Source of the DNA: Peptoniphilus_E sp964345555
GTDB taxonomy: Bacteria; Bacillota; Clostridia; Tissierellales; Peptoniphilaceae
Assembly: GCA_964345555.1 (NCBI GenBank)
Contig: CAYFRD010000004.1
Location: 3,821-67,820 of the forward strand
Reading direction: 5' to 3'
DNA: 64,000 bases
In this document: positions 53,933-62,739 of the stretch, piece by piece
Numbering within the stretch: position 1 is the stretch's first letter
Layout: each line of letters starts with the position of its first letter
Notes under the pieces: generated by a model
What the model saw: only the letters and a program-made list of their open reading frames with translations
Databases searched by the model: none
What the model was told of the DNA's origin: nothing
Program-made: the position numbers and the translations under genes

Positions 53933-55207
53933 TTAACAATTTTTTGACGTTTTATCATTCAACATCAAGTTCAACAAACTTTCATATATGGGTTCGCAAC
54001 CTACAACTTCGGCAACAACGTCCGATACGTAGCTGACTATTAATACAGGCAGCAAAAAGGACATGGATGTGCCTGTCATCTCAAGAATGAGCACTATACC
54101 CGTGACAGGCGCTCTAACTATGGAGGCGAAATGCCCAGCCATGGCAATTATAACTATGTACAAAACAGCTTCGTATTGAATTAATTCCATATTGAATAGC
54201 AGCGTTGCGTATACATTGCCCATCAATGAACCCATTGCAAGCAATGGAAAAAATATTCCTCCCGGTAATCCGGAACAAAATGCCAATACTATAAGTAGTA
54301 GTTTCATTCCAAATAAATACAACAGTTTAGGAGTTTGTGGATTGGTGTTCATTGGCAACAAAATCAAACTCTCTCCTGAACCGAATAAACTTTCGTCAAA
54401 GAATAAAATTATCGCCGTAATTACAAAAGGAAAAACTCGCTTAATAACATCGGGAACTTTAACCGATTTATATAATTTCTTTCCGCCGATTATGCACTTG
54501 TTAAAAAGTACACCTGACAATCCCGTGACTACTCCCAATCCGCCCAAGTAGACAAGATTCGGCAGTTGACCTGACTCAAATGCTCCCACCGGAAAAACTT
54601 CTTCTCCGCCCGCTATTAATACCGATAGAATTGTGGCACAGATGACAGCCAGTGCAAACTGAATAAAAGACCTCTTTGTGGATTTGTGAATGAGTTCCTC
54701 AACGCAGAAGATCACTCCGGCAAGGGGTGAATTGAAAGCCGCCGCCATACCTGCTCCTGCACATCCTGCAATAAAATACTCCTTGCTGTCCTGTTGATTG
54801 GACAGTTCCGCAACCCCTTGCCCAATAGATGCCCCTATTTGAATAGACGGACCCTCTCTGCCCAAGGTCAATCCTGATCCTATGCAGACCATGCCGCCGA
54901 TGAATTTATAAAACAAAACTTTAAACCAGTTGAAATTCAACTTACCCTTTAATTGTCCACTAACTTGCGGTATTCCCGAACCCGAAATATTCGGTTCCCT
55001 TTTAAGACAAAAATCAGCAAAAACTCCCATCAATATAAAAGAAATCAAAAATAATACCTTGTATGTAAAATCTGCTTCGGCAATTTGCAAAAATCCTCTA
55101 AAAAATATTCCGATCTTGCCTATCCCCAATTTAAATAAACTCACTACAATACCCGTTAAAGCTCCTGCCAGGGCGGTGAGGAATACAATGTTAAACTTTC
55201 TCTTCAT
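53933..55207 (-). CDS. ClC-family chloride channel/transporter
   Basis: 424 residues from ATG 55207 (AAGGAT upstream). Selectivity-filter motifs are present: GSGIPQV, GREGPSIQ with the gating glutamate, and GLPGGIFFPLLAMGS. About ten to twelve membrane helices and no CBS or TrkA_C domain after the channel. The gating Glu is kept, so proton/chloride exchange is possible. Its stop lies 84 bases before the hydrogenase start on the same strand. Confidence 0.95.
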   Translation of the reverse strand: MKRKFNIVFLTALAGALTGIVVSLFKLGIGKIGIFFRGFLQIAEADFTYKVLFLISFILMGVFADFCLKREPNISGSGIPQVSGQLKGKLNFNWFKVLFYKFIGGMVCIGSGLTLGREGPSIQIGASIGQGVAELSNQQDSKEYFIAGCAGAGMAAAFNSPLAGVIFCVEELIHKSTKRSFIQFALAVICATILSVLIAGGEEVFPVGAFESGQLPNLVYLGGLGVVTGLSGVLFNKCIIGGKKLYKSVKVPDVIKRVFPFVITAIILFFDESLFGSGESLILLPMNTNPQTPKLLYLFGMKLLLIVLAFCSGLPGGIFFPLLAMGSLMGNVYATLLFNMELIQYEAVLYIVIIAMAGHFASIVRAPVTGIVLILEMTGTSMSFLLPVLIVSYVSDVVAEVVGCEPIYESLLNLMLNDKTSKNC

Positions 55208-55378
55208 TCCAAGCCATCCTTTTTGATTTAATATTAACATAATATTGCCGACAAAATTTGATTTTTATCAAAAAACTTGCTTGTGCTGAATAATTTTCAC
55301 TCTTACAAATAGTCCTTATTGAAAAATTTTTACAATTTGGTTAATATTTAACTAGATTATAGTAAAGGGATGAATTCT

Positions 55379-56314
55379 ATGAAGAAGAAATTTTTTTTAT
55401 ACACATGTATTTTTATTATATTAATATCTCTTTTCACCGCTTGCAAAAAATCGGATGAAACTACAAAAAAGTCGAAAAATATCTATGATATTTCAATCAA
55501 TCCGGAAAATAAAGGCAAACACTTTGAAAACAAAACCAAAAGTACAAAATCTCCTGAAAATAAAACAGAAAATAATTCCGCCGTCAATGATGGTATTGCT
55601 GAAAATGCAAATGCCGACGAATTAAACATAGTTGCAGGAGCACCATCTCAAAGTTCTGTTGCTGTGGTGAAATCACTCTCTGACGATGAATTAAAGCATT
55701 TTAACATCGTGGAAACTCGCACCTTTAAAGAAAATGAAGAGTTTGCAGACAATATGCTCTTCACTCCCATAACGGACAAAATCACTGTTGAAGCCTTCAC
55801 CACATCCTTTGATGAAGAGACTTATACAGCATCTGCAGATGAATTGCTCTGGGAAACTTCCCTACACATGGGAGAATCACTGCTACTTAAAACACCACTT
55901 AGAGAAACAATTCCGGATCTCTTGCTAATGATAAATAGTGATGACAAGACCGTATACTGGTATAACGGATACGACGGATTGGGCGAATATAATCTTTCCT
56001 ACTACATTAATGACAGTTACTTTATAGACTCCAATTGGTACCCCGGTGGAACCTTTCTATCCGACATAGTCATCGCCTATGAATCATTAATAATTTATGA
56101 TGAAATCAAAAACTACATAGCAGATGGAATGCAGATCTATTTCACTGCCGAATACGAAAATATAAATAGTGTGGCATGTCCAATATTTGTATTGGGTACA
56201 GATCATCCCGAGCAATTTGTCAGAGAAATATACTACGCCTTTGACCCTGTGAACATGGTTGCCTACTACTTGGATCCTGTCACCGGAGAATGGCAGATTT
56301 TAGGCATGGGTTAA
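55379..56314 (+). CDS. Unrecognised lipoprotein
   Basis: 311 residues from ATG 55379 (AAAGGG nine bases upstream; the ATG at 55370 touches that site). Lipobox LFTAC gives lipidated Cys22. A low-complexity Lys/Asn/Thr-rich stretch (25-75) is followed by a folded acidic domain rich in Tyr/Trp, ending YYLDPVTGEWQILGMG. No family recognised. Encoded alone, followed by its own terminator and then sigI. Confidence 0.82.
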   Translation: MKKKFFLYTCIFIILISLFTACKKSDETTKKSKNIYDISINPENKGKHFENKTKSTKSPENKTENNSAVNDGIAENANADELNIVAGAPSQSSVAVVKSLSDDELKHFNIVETRTFKENEEFADNMLFTPITDKITVEAFTTSFDEETYTASADELLWETSLHMGESLLLKTPLRETIPDLLLMINSDDKTVYWYNGYDGLGEYNLSYYINDSYFIDSNWYPGGTFLSDIVIAYESLIIYDEIKNYIADGMQIYFTAEYENINSVACPIFVLGTDHPEQFVREIYYAFDPVNMVAYYLDPVTGEWQILGMG

Positions 56315-56366
56315 TATTACATCGTCGTTTATACATCTTCTGCAAATTATACTTTCAATTACGGAT

Positions 56367-56412
56367 AAATTGCTGATTTTAATTTACAATTTCAGCAATT
56401 TATTTTTCTTTT
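56367..56412 (+). terminator. Terminator after the lipoprotein gene
   Basis: AAATTGCTGA (56367-56376) pairs with TCAGCAATTT (56392-56401), followed by ATTTTTCTTTT. Confidence 0.8.
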
Positions 56413-56437
56413 ATATTATTTGATAAATTTAAAAACT

Positions 56438-56463
56438 ACCCCAAAATATGACACCTTTTCGTA
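56438..56463 (+). promoter_or_regulatory. Predicted SigI-type promoter of sigI-rsgI
   Basis: ACCCC (56438-56442) and CGTA (56460-56463) with a 17-base gap resemble the ACCCC / CGWA elements described for SigI promoters. Nearly the same string stands before the small secreted gene at 58064, including the downstream TACT and ATAGTG. Confidence 0.65.
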
Positions 56464-56486
56464 CTATTTAATAGTGGGAGGAAGCC

Positions 56487-57110
56487 ATGAAACTCAGCAA
56501 AGATGAAAGGGAAAATTTAATAAAAGAAAACATCGCCTTTATCATCAATGCCGTATCGGAAACCACCCGTCGCTACGTAGATGCCAACGGTGACGAACTG
56601 AACGTGGGAATCTCAGCCTTTGATGAAGCCATAGGCAGATACGACAAGGACAAAGGACATTTTCATGCATTTGCAAAGATGGTAATCAAATCTCGCACAA
56701 TAGATTTTCTTCGAAAAGAAAAAATAAAACATACATCCATGGATGCAATGGTGGAAGAAGGTTTCGACATTGCAGATTACAAATCACAAATCAATTTGGA
56801 ATTGAAAGAAGACATCGAAGCATGGAAAAAAGATTTGGCATTTTTAGGAATAAGCCTTGAAGAATTGGAGAAAGAAAGTCCTAAACACCGCGACACCAGA
56901 CAAAAAGCAATTGAAATCTCCGAAAAATCAAGCATAGTTCCCTACATTACCGACCACATGTACGAAAAAAAGAGATTACCAATAAAGATAATGTCTCAAA
57001 AATTTGACGTTAGTGAAAAAATAATCAGAACATCTAAAATTTTTATAATGGCATGTATAGATATTTTTTTCAAAAAATACGACAGCCTGATCGCATTTAT
57101 AAGGGGGTAG
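56487..57110 (+). CDS. sigI: RNA polymerase sigma-I factor
   Basis: 207 residues, SigI subgroup of the sigma-70 family. The region 2 part holds LNVGISAFDEAIGRYD and FAKMVIKSRTIDFLRKE; the conserved SPKHRDTRQKAIE motif is near 130; the region 4-like helix-turn-helix is at the C-terminus (IKIMSQKFDVSEKIIRTSKIFIMACI in pieces). ATG after GGGAGG. Four bases separate it from rsgI, so factor and anti-factor are co-expressed. Likely autoregulated through the promoter at 56438-56463. Confidence 0.93.
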   Translation: MKLSKDERENLIKENIAFIINAVSETTRRYVDANGDELNVGISAFDEAIGRYDKDKGHFHAFAKMVIKSRTIDFLRKEKIKHTSMDAMVEEGFDIADYKSQINLELKEDIEAWKKDLAFLGISLEELEKESPKHRDTRQKAIEISEKSSIVPYITDHMYEKKRLPIKIMSQKFDVSEKIIRTSKIFIMACIDIFFKKYDSLIAFIRG

Positions 57111-57113
57111 GAT

Positions 57114-57989
57114 ATGTATAAACAAACTATAATAGCAGAAATAAAAGACCAGTACGCCTATGCCCTGGGCAGCGATATGGAATTGATCAAAATCAAGAAA
57201 AAAGAGCATATGGCAGTAGGTCAGGAAATTTATATAACTAAAGAAGACATATACGAAGAAAAAATAATACCAATTGAGCCACATGCAGAAATGAAAAAAT
57301 CCTCTGTATCTAAAAAAATCTACAAAAAACTGGCAATAGCCTGTGCATTCATACTTGCCTTCGTGGGAATACTCAACTCCTTTTCATCTGTCGGTTACGC
57401 CAACTCCTATATATCCTTGGAACTGAAAGAGCCCAGGCAGATCCTCATAGACAAAGCAGGAATCATCAAGGAAATCACCGACAAAAAATTCAATCCGGTA
57501 GAAACTAAACTGAAAGGTAAAAAATTAACAGATAATCTAAATGTGATAATTAAGGACAACATGCCCTCCGAAGGAGAAAATTTCATAATGGTTTGTGACA
57601 AAGCTCCTGAAGAACTAACCGTAAAACTCAAAACCGAATTGGAAAACCTAGGTTACGAAGGCGACTTGCTCATAATCAAAGGACAAAAAGATGCTTGGAA
57701 AAATGCTAAGAGCAAAAGAAAATCACTTTCGCGATATGTGATCGAAGAAAACGGAATTAAAATATGGAACAAAAAACAAAATCAAAATATAAACTCCGAC
57801 GAAAAACAAAAAATGCTCAAAAAATTCGGAACCTACATGGAAGTAAAGAGAAAACAAGGAATTGAAGAATACAAACCTCAAGAAGACAAAAAAATAGAAC
57901 TTAAAGCAAAAAAGTTCAACCAATCACACAATCAATCACCAAACGGAACAAAAAAACAAACACAAAAAGGTAAATCGCAAAACAATTAA
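57114..57989 (+). CDS. rsgI: RsgI-like membrane anti-sigma factor
   Basis: 291 residues. The N-terminal RsgI_N domain (about 1-55) should bind SigI inside the cell; one transmembrane helix follows at 72-91. The outside part begins YISLELKEP (99-107), has a 100-residue alpha/beta domain (to about 215) and ends in a Lys/Gln/Asn-rich disordered tail. In typical RsgI proteins the first outside strand contains an Asn-Pro self-cleavage site; here that position reads Lys-Glu-Pro (105-107). No sugar-binding module is seen. Confidence 0.88.
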   Translation: MYKQTIIAEIKDQYAYALGSDMELIKIKKKEHMAVGQEIYITKEDIYEEKIIPIEPHAEMKKSSVSKKIYKKLAIACAFILAFVGILNSFSSVGYANSYISLELKEPRQILIDKAGIIKEITDKKFNPVETKLKGKKLTDNLNVIIKDNMPSEGENFIMVCDKAPEELTVKLKTELENLGYEGDLLIIKGQKDAWKNAKSKRKSLSRYVIEENGIKIWNKKQNQNINSDEKQKMLKKFGTYMEVKRKQGIEEYKPQEDKKIELKAKKFNQSHNQSPNGTKKQTQKGKSQNN

Positions 57990-57999
57990 TTAAAAACTT

Positions 58000-58023
58000 A
58001 CCCAAAAAAATAAATCTCACGTA
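58000..58023 (+). promoter_or_regulatory. Predicted SigI-type promoter of the small secreted gene
   Basis: ACCC (58000-58003) and CGTA (58020-58023), followed by CT and TATAGTG, align with the sigI promoter with one base difference in spacing. Confidence 0.6.
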
Positions 58024-58063
58024 CTTTATAGTGAAAGAACTAAAACAAAAGGAGGAAAATAAA

Positions 58064-58372
58064 ATGAAAATAAACAGCAAAACAACCATCGCACTGGCAG
58101 GATTGTTAATATTCGCTCTGGCATCTCCAGCACTGGCAAAGGGGTATCAATCAAGAACAAATAACTCACAAAACACCACCTGCACAGAAGAACAAAGAGC
58201 TGTAAACCAAACAAAAAGAGACGCAAGAAGAGCAGAAAACAGATCCAATTGTGCAAACAAGGAAACCTGTACCCTAACAGAAGAACAAAGAGCACAAAAA
58301 CAAGCAGAAAACAGGGCCAACCGCCCCGGAATGAAAAATCGCAAAGGAAATTCCAATAGTAGAACCAATTGA
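58064..58372 (+). CDS. Small secreted Cys/Gln/Arg-rich protein
   Basis: 102 residues from ATG 58064, 8 bases after GGAGG. The upstream in-frame ATG at 58031 lies within the promoter region. A signal peptide ends ASPALA (about residue 25). The mature part is hydrophilic and charged, with three cysteines and two copies of T-E-E-Q-R-A (TCTEEQRAVNQ and TLTEEQRAQKQ) followed by AEN-R units. No family recognised. Location after sigI-rsgI and a shared promoter motif make it a probable SigI target acting in the envelope. Confidence 0.78.
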   Translation: MKINSKTTIALAGLLIFALASPALAKGYQSRTNNSQNTTCTEEQRAVNQTKRDARRAENRSNCANKETCTLTEEQRAQKQAENRANRPGMKNRKGNSNSRTN

Positions 58373-58456
58373 ACTTCGGAAATTTATATGATTGAATAAC
58401 ATATTAAAAAAACATCCTTCTTTCATAAATAGCTATTCTTAATTGTATTTTAAATC

Positions 58457-58489
58457 AAAAAATGGACAGATTTAATATTCTGTCCATTT
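58457..58489 (-). terminator. Terminator of the TRAP operon
   Basis: AAATGGACAGA (58460-58470) and its complement (58479-58489) form an 11-pair stem followed on the minus strand by TTTTTTGATT. Confidence 0.85.
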
Positions 58490-58502
58490 AAATTTTTAAA
58501 TT

Positions 58503-59792
58503 CTAGAAACTAAACCCTACAAGCCTCGGAAGCCACAGAATTATTCCCGGGAAATATGCAAATACAAAAAGCACCAGTATTTCAACTATTAAGAAAGGTA
58601 AAGTCCCCTTGACTACATCCACAAACTTCAATCCTGAAACAGAAACTGCAGTAAATAGATTATATCCGAAGGGAGGAGTAACAAATCCAACTACTAAGCA
58701 TATACAGAATAGCATACCTATATGTAATTCATTACATCCCAATGCTATACCTACGGGAATAAGTATAGGTGCAAGTATTAAAGTTGCAGCTATGTTGTCC
58801 ATTAGACAACCTACTACTAACAGTATCACAACTAATGCAAATAGGTATACGTTCTTGCTTCCTCCGACCATTTGTATAAAGCCTTCAGAGATTACTACTC
58901 CTACTTGAGATTTCGCAACAGCCCATGAAAATAGAGATGCTGCTGCGATAATAAAGTTTACCATGGTAGATGTCTTTAGAGATCTTATTAATATTCCGGG
59001 TAAATTTTTAATTTTCAACTCACCTAGAGCAAATCCTAAAATCAATGCATAGACTATACCAACTGCTGCAGATTCAGTCGGAGTAAATATCCCACCATAG
59101 ATTCCTCCAAGAATAAGTATGGGTAATCCTAATGCGCCTAAAGCTTTCCAAAACATTTTAAGAGAATATACTAAGTCAAATTTAATTTCCTCAGCATGTT
59201 TTATTACTTCAGGATTTTTAAATGCAAAGATTACGTTCACTATTGAGAGTATCAAAGCTATTACAAGTCCCGGAACAACACCTGCAATGAACATCGCCGG
59301 TATGGATAAATTCATTGTAACTCCATATATGATCATTGGAATACTGGGCGGAATTATAGGCCCTAATGCACCTGCTGCCGCTACAAGTCCGGCACTTGTA
59401 GATCTTGAATATCCTGACTTAAGCATGGAAGGTATCATTATTGAGCCTATTGCTGCAACTGTTGCCGGCCCTGACCCTGTAAGTGCCGCAAAAATTGCAC
59501 AGCTGAATACCGTAACTATTCCAAGTCCCCCCGGAAGCCATCCCAGTACGCTTTTCGCCCAATCTGTAAGTCTTTTTGAAATTCCTCCTGAATCCATCAA
59601 CTCTCCTACTAATATAAAAAGCGGAACAGCCAACAGTGTAAAGGAGTTTAATCCGAAAATTAAACGTTGTGCTAAAATAAGCGGGCTTGATCCTGTGCTA
59701 AAAACATAAACCATTCCTGATGAAATTATTCCAAAAGCTACAGGAACCCCTATAAGCATAAGTCCAAATAGAACAATAAAAACAATTGTCAT
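58503..59792 (-). CDS. dctM: TRAP transporter large permease (DctM)
   Basis: 429 residues, 12-helix DctM family: MTIVFIVLFGLMLIGVPVAFGI start, GGISKRLTDWAKSVLGWLPGGLG, SGSGPATVAAIGSIMIP and VTPPFGYNLFTAVSV. Sodium- or proton-driven importer subunit working with DctQ and the DctP binding protein. The ATG overlaps the dctQ stop by 4 bases. Last gene of the operon. Confidence 0.95.
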   Translation of the reverse strand: MTIVFIVLFGLMLIGVPVAFGIISSGMVYVFSTGSSPLILAQRLIFGLNSFTLLAVPLFILVGELMDSGGISKRLTDWAKSVLGWLPGGLGIVTVFSCAIFAALTGSGPATVAAIGSIMIPSMLKSGYSRSTSAGLVAAAGALGPIIPPSIPMIIYGVTMNLSIPAMFIAGVVPGLVIALILSIVNVIFAFKNPEVIKHAEEIKFDLVYSLKMFWKALGALGLPILILGGIYGGIFTPTESAAVGIVYALILGFALGELKIKNLPGILIRSLKTSTMVNFIIAAASLFSWAVAKSQVGVVISEGFIQMVGGSKNVYLFALVVILLVVGCLMDNIAATLILAPILIPVGIALGCNELHIGMLFCICLVVGFVTPPFGYNLFTAVSVSGLKFVDVVKGTLPFLIVEILVLFVFAYFPGIILWLPRLVGFSF

Positions 59793-60286
59793 GCAGTTTC
59801 ACCCTCCATTTCTTCATCTTTATTAAAAAGAAGGAGGATTTGAACTATCGCCTGAATAATTACTAAAATTCCTCCCACAGCAACGGAAATATTGATAATC
59901 CACATGGGTATTCCCAATGCTGTACTTAAGTTTGCCTTTGAGCTTTGTGCTAATAAAAAACCAGTATATGCCATGAATGCACCATTTAATAATATGACAA
60001 TTTCAATGATTAATTCTAAAAACTTTTTAGCATTTCCCTTAAGAGAATCAAGTATAACAGTTACGGTAGCATGTCCTTTAGTTTCTATTAACAAAGATGT
60101 TCCTATCATGTGCATCCAAATAAAACAATATCTTGCCAACTCTTCAGTCCAAGACAAGGAGTTGTTCAAAATAAATCTGAAAAAAACTTGAGCAACACAA
60201 GCTACTATTAGCACAATAAAAAAAATGATTCCTATATAACTTACAGCTGTGTTGATCTTATCAGATATAGCTTTTATATTTTTCAT
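59789..60286 (-). CDS. dctQ: TRAP transporter small permease (DctQ)
   Basis: 165 residues from ATG 60286 with GGAGG nine bases upstream; a GTG two codons earlier is closer than normal. Four hydrophobic helices and the DctQ motif NNSLSWTEELARYCFIWMHMIG (read in pieces). Translationally coupled to dctM. Conserved Glu-Glu of the SWTEE motif is intact. Confidence 0.93.
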   Translation of the reverse strand: MKNIKAISDKINTAVSYIGIIFFIVLIVACVAQVFFRFILNNSLSWTEELARYCFIWMHMIGTSLLIETKGHATVTVILDSLKGNAKKFLELIIEIVILLNGAFMAYTGFLLAQSSKANLSTALGIPMWIINISVAVGGILVIIQAIVQILLLFNKDEEMEGETA

Positions 60287-60357
60287 TCTCACTTACCTCC
60301 TGCTTATAAGATATATTTCCGGAAAATAAAATTCCCGGAAATATATTCTTTAAACAA

Positions 60358-61392
60358 TTATTTAAGAACCGCTTTTAGTCCTTCGTACCATTCAGTTCCT
60401 ATATATTTTTCCATTTCTTCATAAGAACCTTGTGCCGCTTCTTGGAAAGCTTTAAGATTTACTTCATCTTCTTTAATAATTGTCATTCCTTGAGCTTCAA
60501 GTTCTTCTTCCATTCTAGTTGCAGTTGTGTCGTTATTTTCTCTTGCCAATTTAGCGGCTTCTACAGCTGAACTCATAATTATTTCTTGATCTTCTGGTGA
60601 TAATGAATCGAAAACATTTTGAGAAATACATACTGGAAGTGGTGAGTAGAACAAGTTGATATTATTTATGTATTTACATATATCAGGAAATCCGTTGGTA
60701 TATAGTACGCTTAAAGGTGCATCGCATCCATCTACAGTTCCTTGTTGTAGTGCTGTTAATAATTCACCCCATGCCATAGGTGTTGCATTTACTCCTAACG
60801 CTGCATAAGCTGATAAATAAGTTTTTGTTTCCATACAACGAATTTTAAGTCCTACCATATCTTCTGGAGCTTTTATTGCTTTTTCACGAGTACATACTTG
60901 ACGGAATCCACCTTCTGACCATGATAGTAGCTTTATTCCAGTACCTTCTAAATTGTTTGCTAACTTTTCTCCAAATTCTCCATCAAGAACTCCTCTTGCA
61001 ACGTCCAAATTGGGGAATATAAAGGGTAAGTCCAATACTCCATTTGCAGGAACAAAAGAAGATACGTATGCATTGGTCATAACTGCCATGTCACAAGTTC
61101 CTACTTGCATCCCTTCCCACATTTCAGGTTCTGACCCTAATTGACTACTTGGAAATATATTGATAACTAAACGTCCTTCAGATTTTTCTTCTACTAATTT
61201 TTTAAATTCTCTTGCTGTTACATAGTATGGATCATCATCATTTTGAGATGTTGTAAATCCTATGCTTAATTCCTTTGACCCTTGTGTGTCTGAATCACTC
61301 GTCGTAGAATTTGTTGATGCTTTGTTACCTCCACAGGCGCTTAAGCCTAAACAAAGCATAGAAATCAATAAAATAGAAAGTATTTTTTTCAT
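60358..61392 (-). CDS. dctP: TRAP transporter substrate-binding lipoprotein (DctP)
   Basis: 344 residues; lipobox LGLSAC with Cys20, then a Ser/Thr/Asn linker. The DctP domain has SQLGSEPEMWEGMQVGTCDM, LSWSEGGFRQV and the ligand-carboxylate-binding stretch IRCMETKTYLSAYAALGVNATPMAWGELLTALQQGTVDG, containing the conserved Arg that binds a carboxylate (all read in short parts). Binds an organic acid outside the membrane. Encoded between the DUF6282 gene and dctQ. Confidence 0.95.
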   Translation of the reverse strand: MKKILSILLISMLCLGLSACGGNKASTNSTTSDSDTQGSKELSIGFTTSQNDDDPYYVTAREFKKLVEEKSEGRLVINIFPSSQLGSEPEMWEGMQVGTCDMAVMTNAYVSSFVPANGVLDLPFIFPNLDVARGVLDGEFGEKLANNLEGTGIKLLSWSEGGFRQVCTREKAIKAPEDMVGLKIRCMETKTYLSAYAALGVNATPMAWGELLTALQQGTVDGCDAPLSVLYTNGFPDICKYINNINLFYSPLPVCISQNVFDSLSPEDQEIIMSSAVEAAKLARENNDTTATRMEEELEAQGMTIIKEDEVNLKAFQEAAQGSYEEMEKYIGTEWYEGLKAVLK

Positions 61393-61406
61393 TTTTTCTC
61401 CTTTAA

Positions 61407-62258
61407 TTAATTTATTATTTTTTGTGGTACATTGTGAAGCATTTCCATTAATTCATATTTTTTAAATCCTTGTTCAAGAAGTTTTTGGTTAAATTCAATC
61501 ATCGCCTCTACAGGAGAAGGTCTATCTTTTTGTCCTCTATCCGTGACTAAGTAGCAATGCTCATATCCCACTTCTCGAATAGCAGTACACATCTCCTCCA
61601 AGGAAACATTCCCTTCGGCTATGTTGTACCAAGCCTTTTCGACTACTACTCCTTTTTCTGCAAGCTCTTTCTGAGTAGAATTGTCAATTCTAGTCCTTGA
61701 AAACTCAGGATGTGTCAATATCATATTTACTTTGTTTTTTATTCCTTCTTTGCATAAAACAACACTTTCATCAGGACTTAAGTGCCCGGTCGCAAGCCAT
61801 GCGTCATGTTTTTTTATACAATCAAAAATATCATACACTTCAGATCTCAATTCATCATTCTCGTCTAATATCGAAATTCCGGGACGCTTGAAAAAATCTC
61901 CCGGCATATCTCCAAAAACTAGACTGTTTTTAGAATCCCGCGTTGGCATCCATACGATTTTAGCTCCCATTTGTAATGCATTCTCCACCGCGTATGGATT
62001 TAATCCTCCAACCGGCCAGTTAAGAGCTATCCCGCCAAAAGCTTTCGCCTTACATCCGCTATGTAAATTTACCAAAGCGGCTCTTGCAGCAGTCGATTCA
62101 TAATGACTTTTTAACATTATTCCAGCCATTTTGTATTTATCTGCGTCTTCGACTAACTCGTAATCATCCAATTTTCTGTTAAAACAAGATGGTTTTGCGT
62201 GCATGTGCAGATCATATGCACCTTCCAGCAGTTGTATCGCTTGATCTAATAGACCCAA
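61407..62258 (-). CDS. DUF6282 family metal-hydrolase-like protein
   Basis: 283 residues from TTG 62258 (AAGGAAG upstream). Amidohydrolase/PHP-like metal motifs: DLHMH near residue 16-20, a central TGHLSPDE, ILTHPEFSR, and a late VTDRGQKDRPSPVE. This pattern fits DUF6282 proteins, which have no described reaction. No signal peptide. First gene of an operon with dctPQM, so its substrate or product is probably the carboxylate taken up by the TRAP system. Confidence 0.85.
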   Translation of the reverse strand: MGLLDQAIQLLEGAYDLHMHAKPSCFNRKLDDYELVEDADKYKMAGIMLKSHYESTAARAALVNLHSGCKAKAFGGIALNWPVGGLNPYAVENALQMGAKIVWMPTRDSKNSLVFGDMPGDFFKRPGISILDENDELRSEVYDIFDCIKKHDAWLATGHLSPDESVVLCKEGIKNKVNMILTHPEFSRTRIDNSTQKELAEKGVVVEKAWYNIAEGNVSLEEMCTAIREVGYEHCYLVTDRGQKDRPSPVEAMIEFNQKLLEQGFKKYELMEMLHNVPQKIIN

Positions 62259-62739
62259 GTTTTCACTTCCTTTCTATAAAATATCTTGAATTTTTATCCA
62301 TTTCTCTCTATGGCTTCACCTCTTACAATATTAACTACGAATAATTTGTAATAAAAAAATTCACATCAATTTTACTATCTGTGAAACCGTTTTAATTACA
62401 TTATTCTGGCATTAATTATATATATATATATATATATTGTCAAGTTGCTTTTTATTATAACGCTACTGCATTGTTTTGAAATTTAAATACCTAAAGTTAT
62501 TTTAGATTCTCAAAGAAAATTTAATTTATGCATTTTTAAGATGCTGTATTATAGAAAACAACTCTTAATAATTTTATCTATATACAAATTATTTTACATA
62601 TTTTTGTAAAATTTTATTTTTATTTAACATAATGATATGTACCTATTACACTAAACATAATATTTAATAGGTTAACAATTAGTATATATTTAGATGTATT
62701 TTGTTGGAGCTATCCTTTTTATTTTAGTTTGTATTCTCT
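62259..62739. other. AT-rich region upstream of the TRAP operon
   Basis: No gene seen. It should hold the minus-strand promoter (a TTGATG/AATTAT pair with 17 bases near 62340-62370 is a weak candidate). A (TA)n tract lies at 62418-62439. Confidence 0.5.
62418..62439. repeat. (TA)n microsatellite
   Basis: Eleven consecutive TA units, likely variable in length between strains. Confidence 0.9.

Noticed and set aside
53931..53948. Rex-like redox operator upstream of the hydrogenase gene
   Set aside because: TTGTTAAATTTAAAACAT fits only one half-site of the Rex consensus well; chance is likely in such AT-rich DNA.
62418..62439. Possible replication-origin unwinding element
   Set aside because: Just a TA microsatellite; no DnaA boxes, dnaA/dnaN or related genes nearby.
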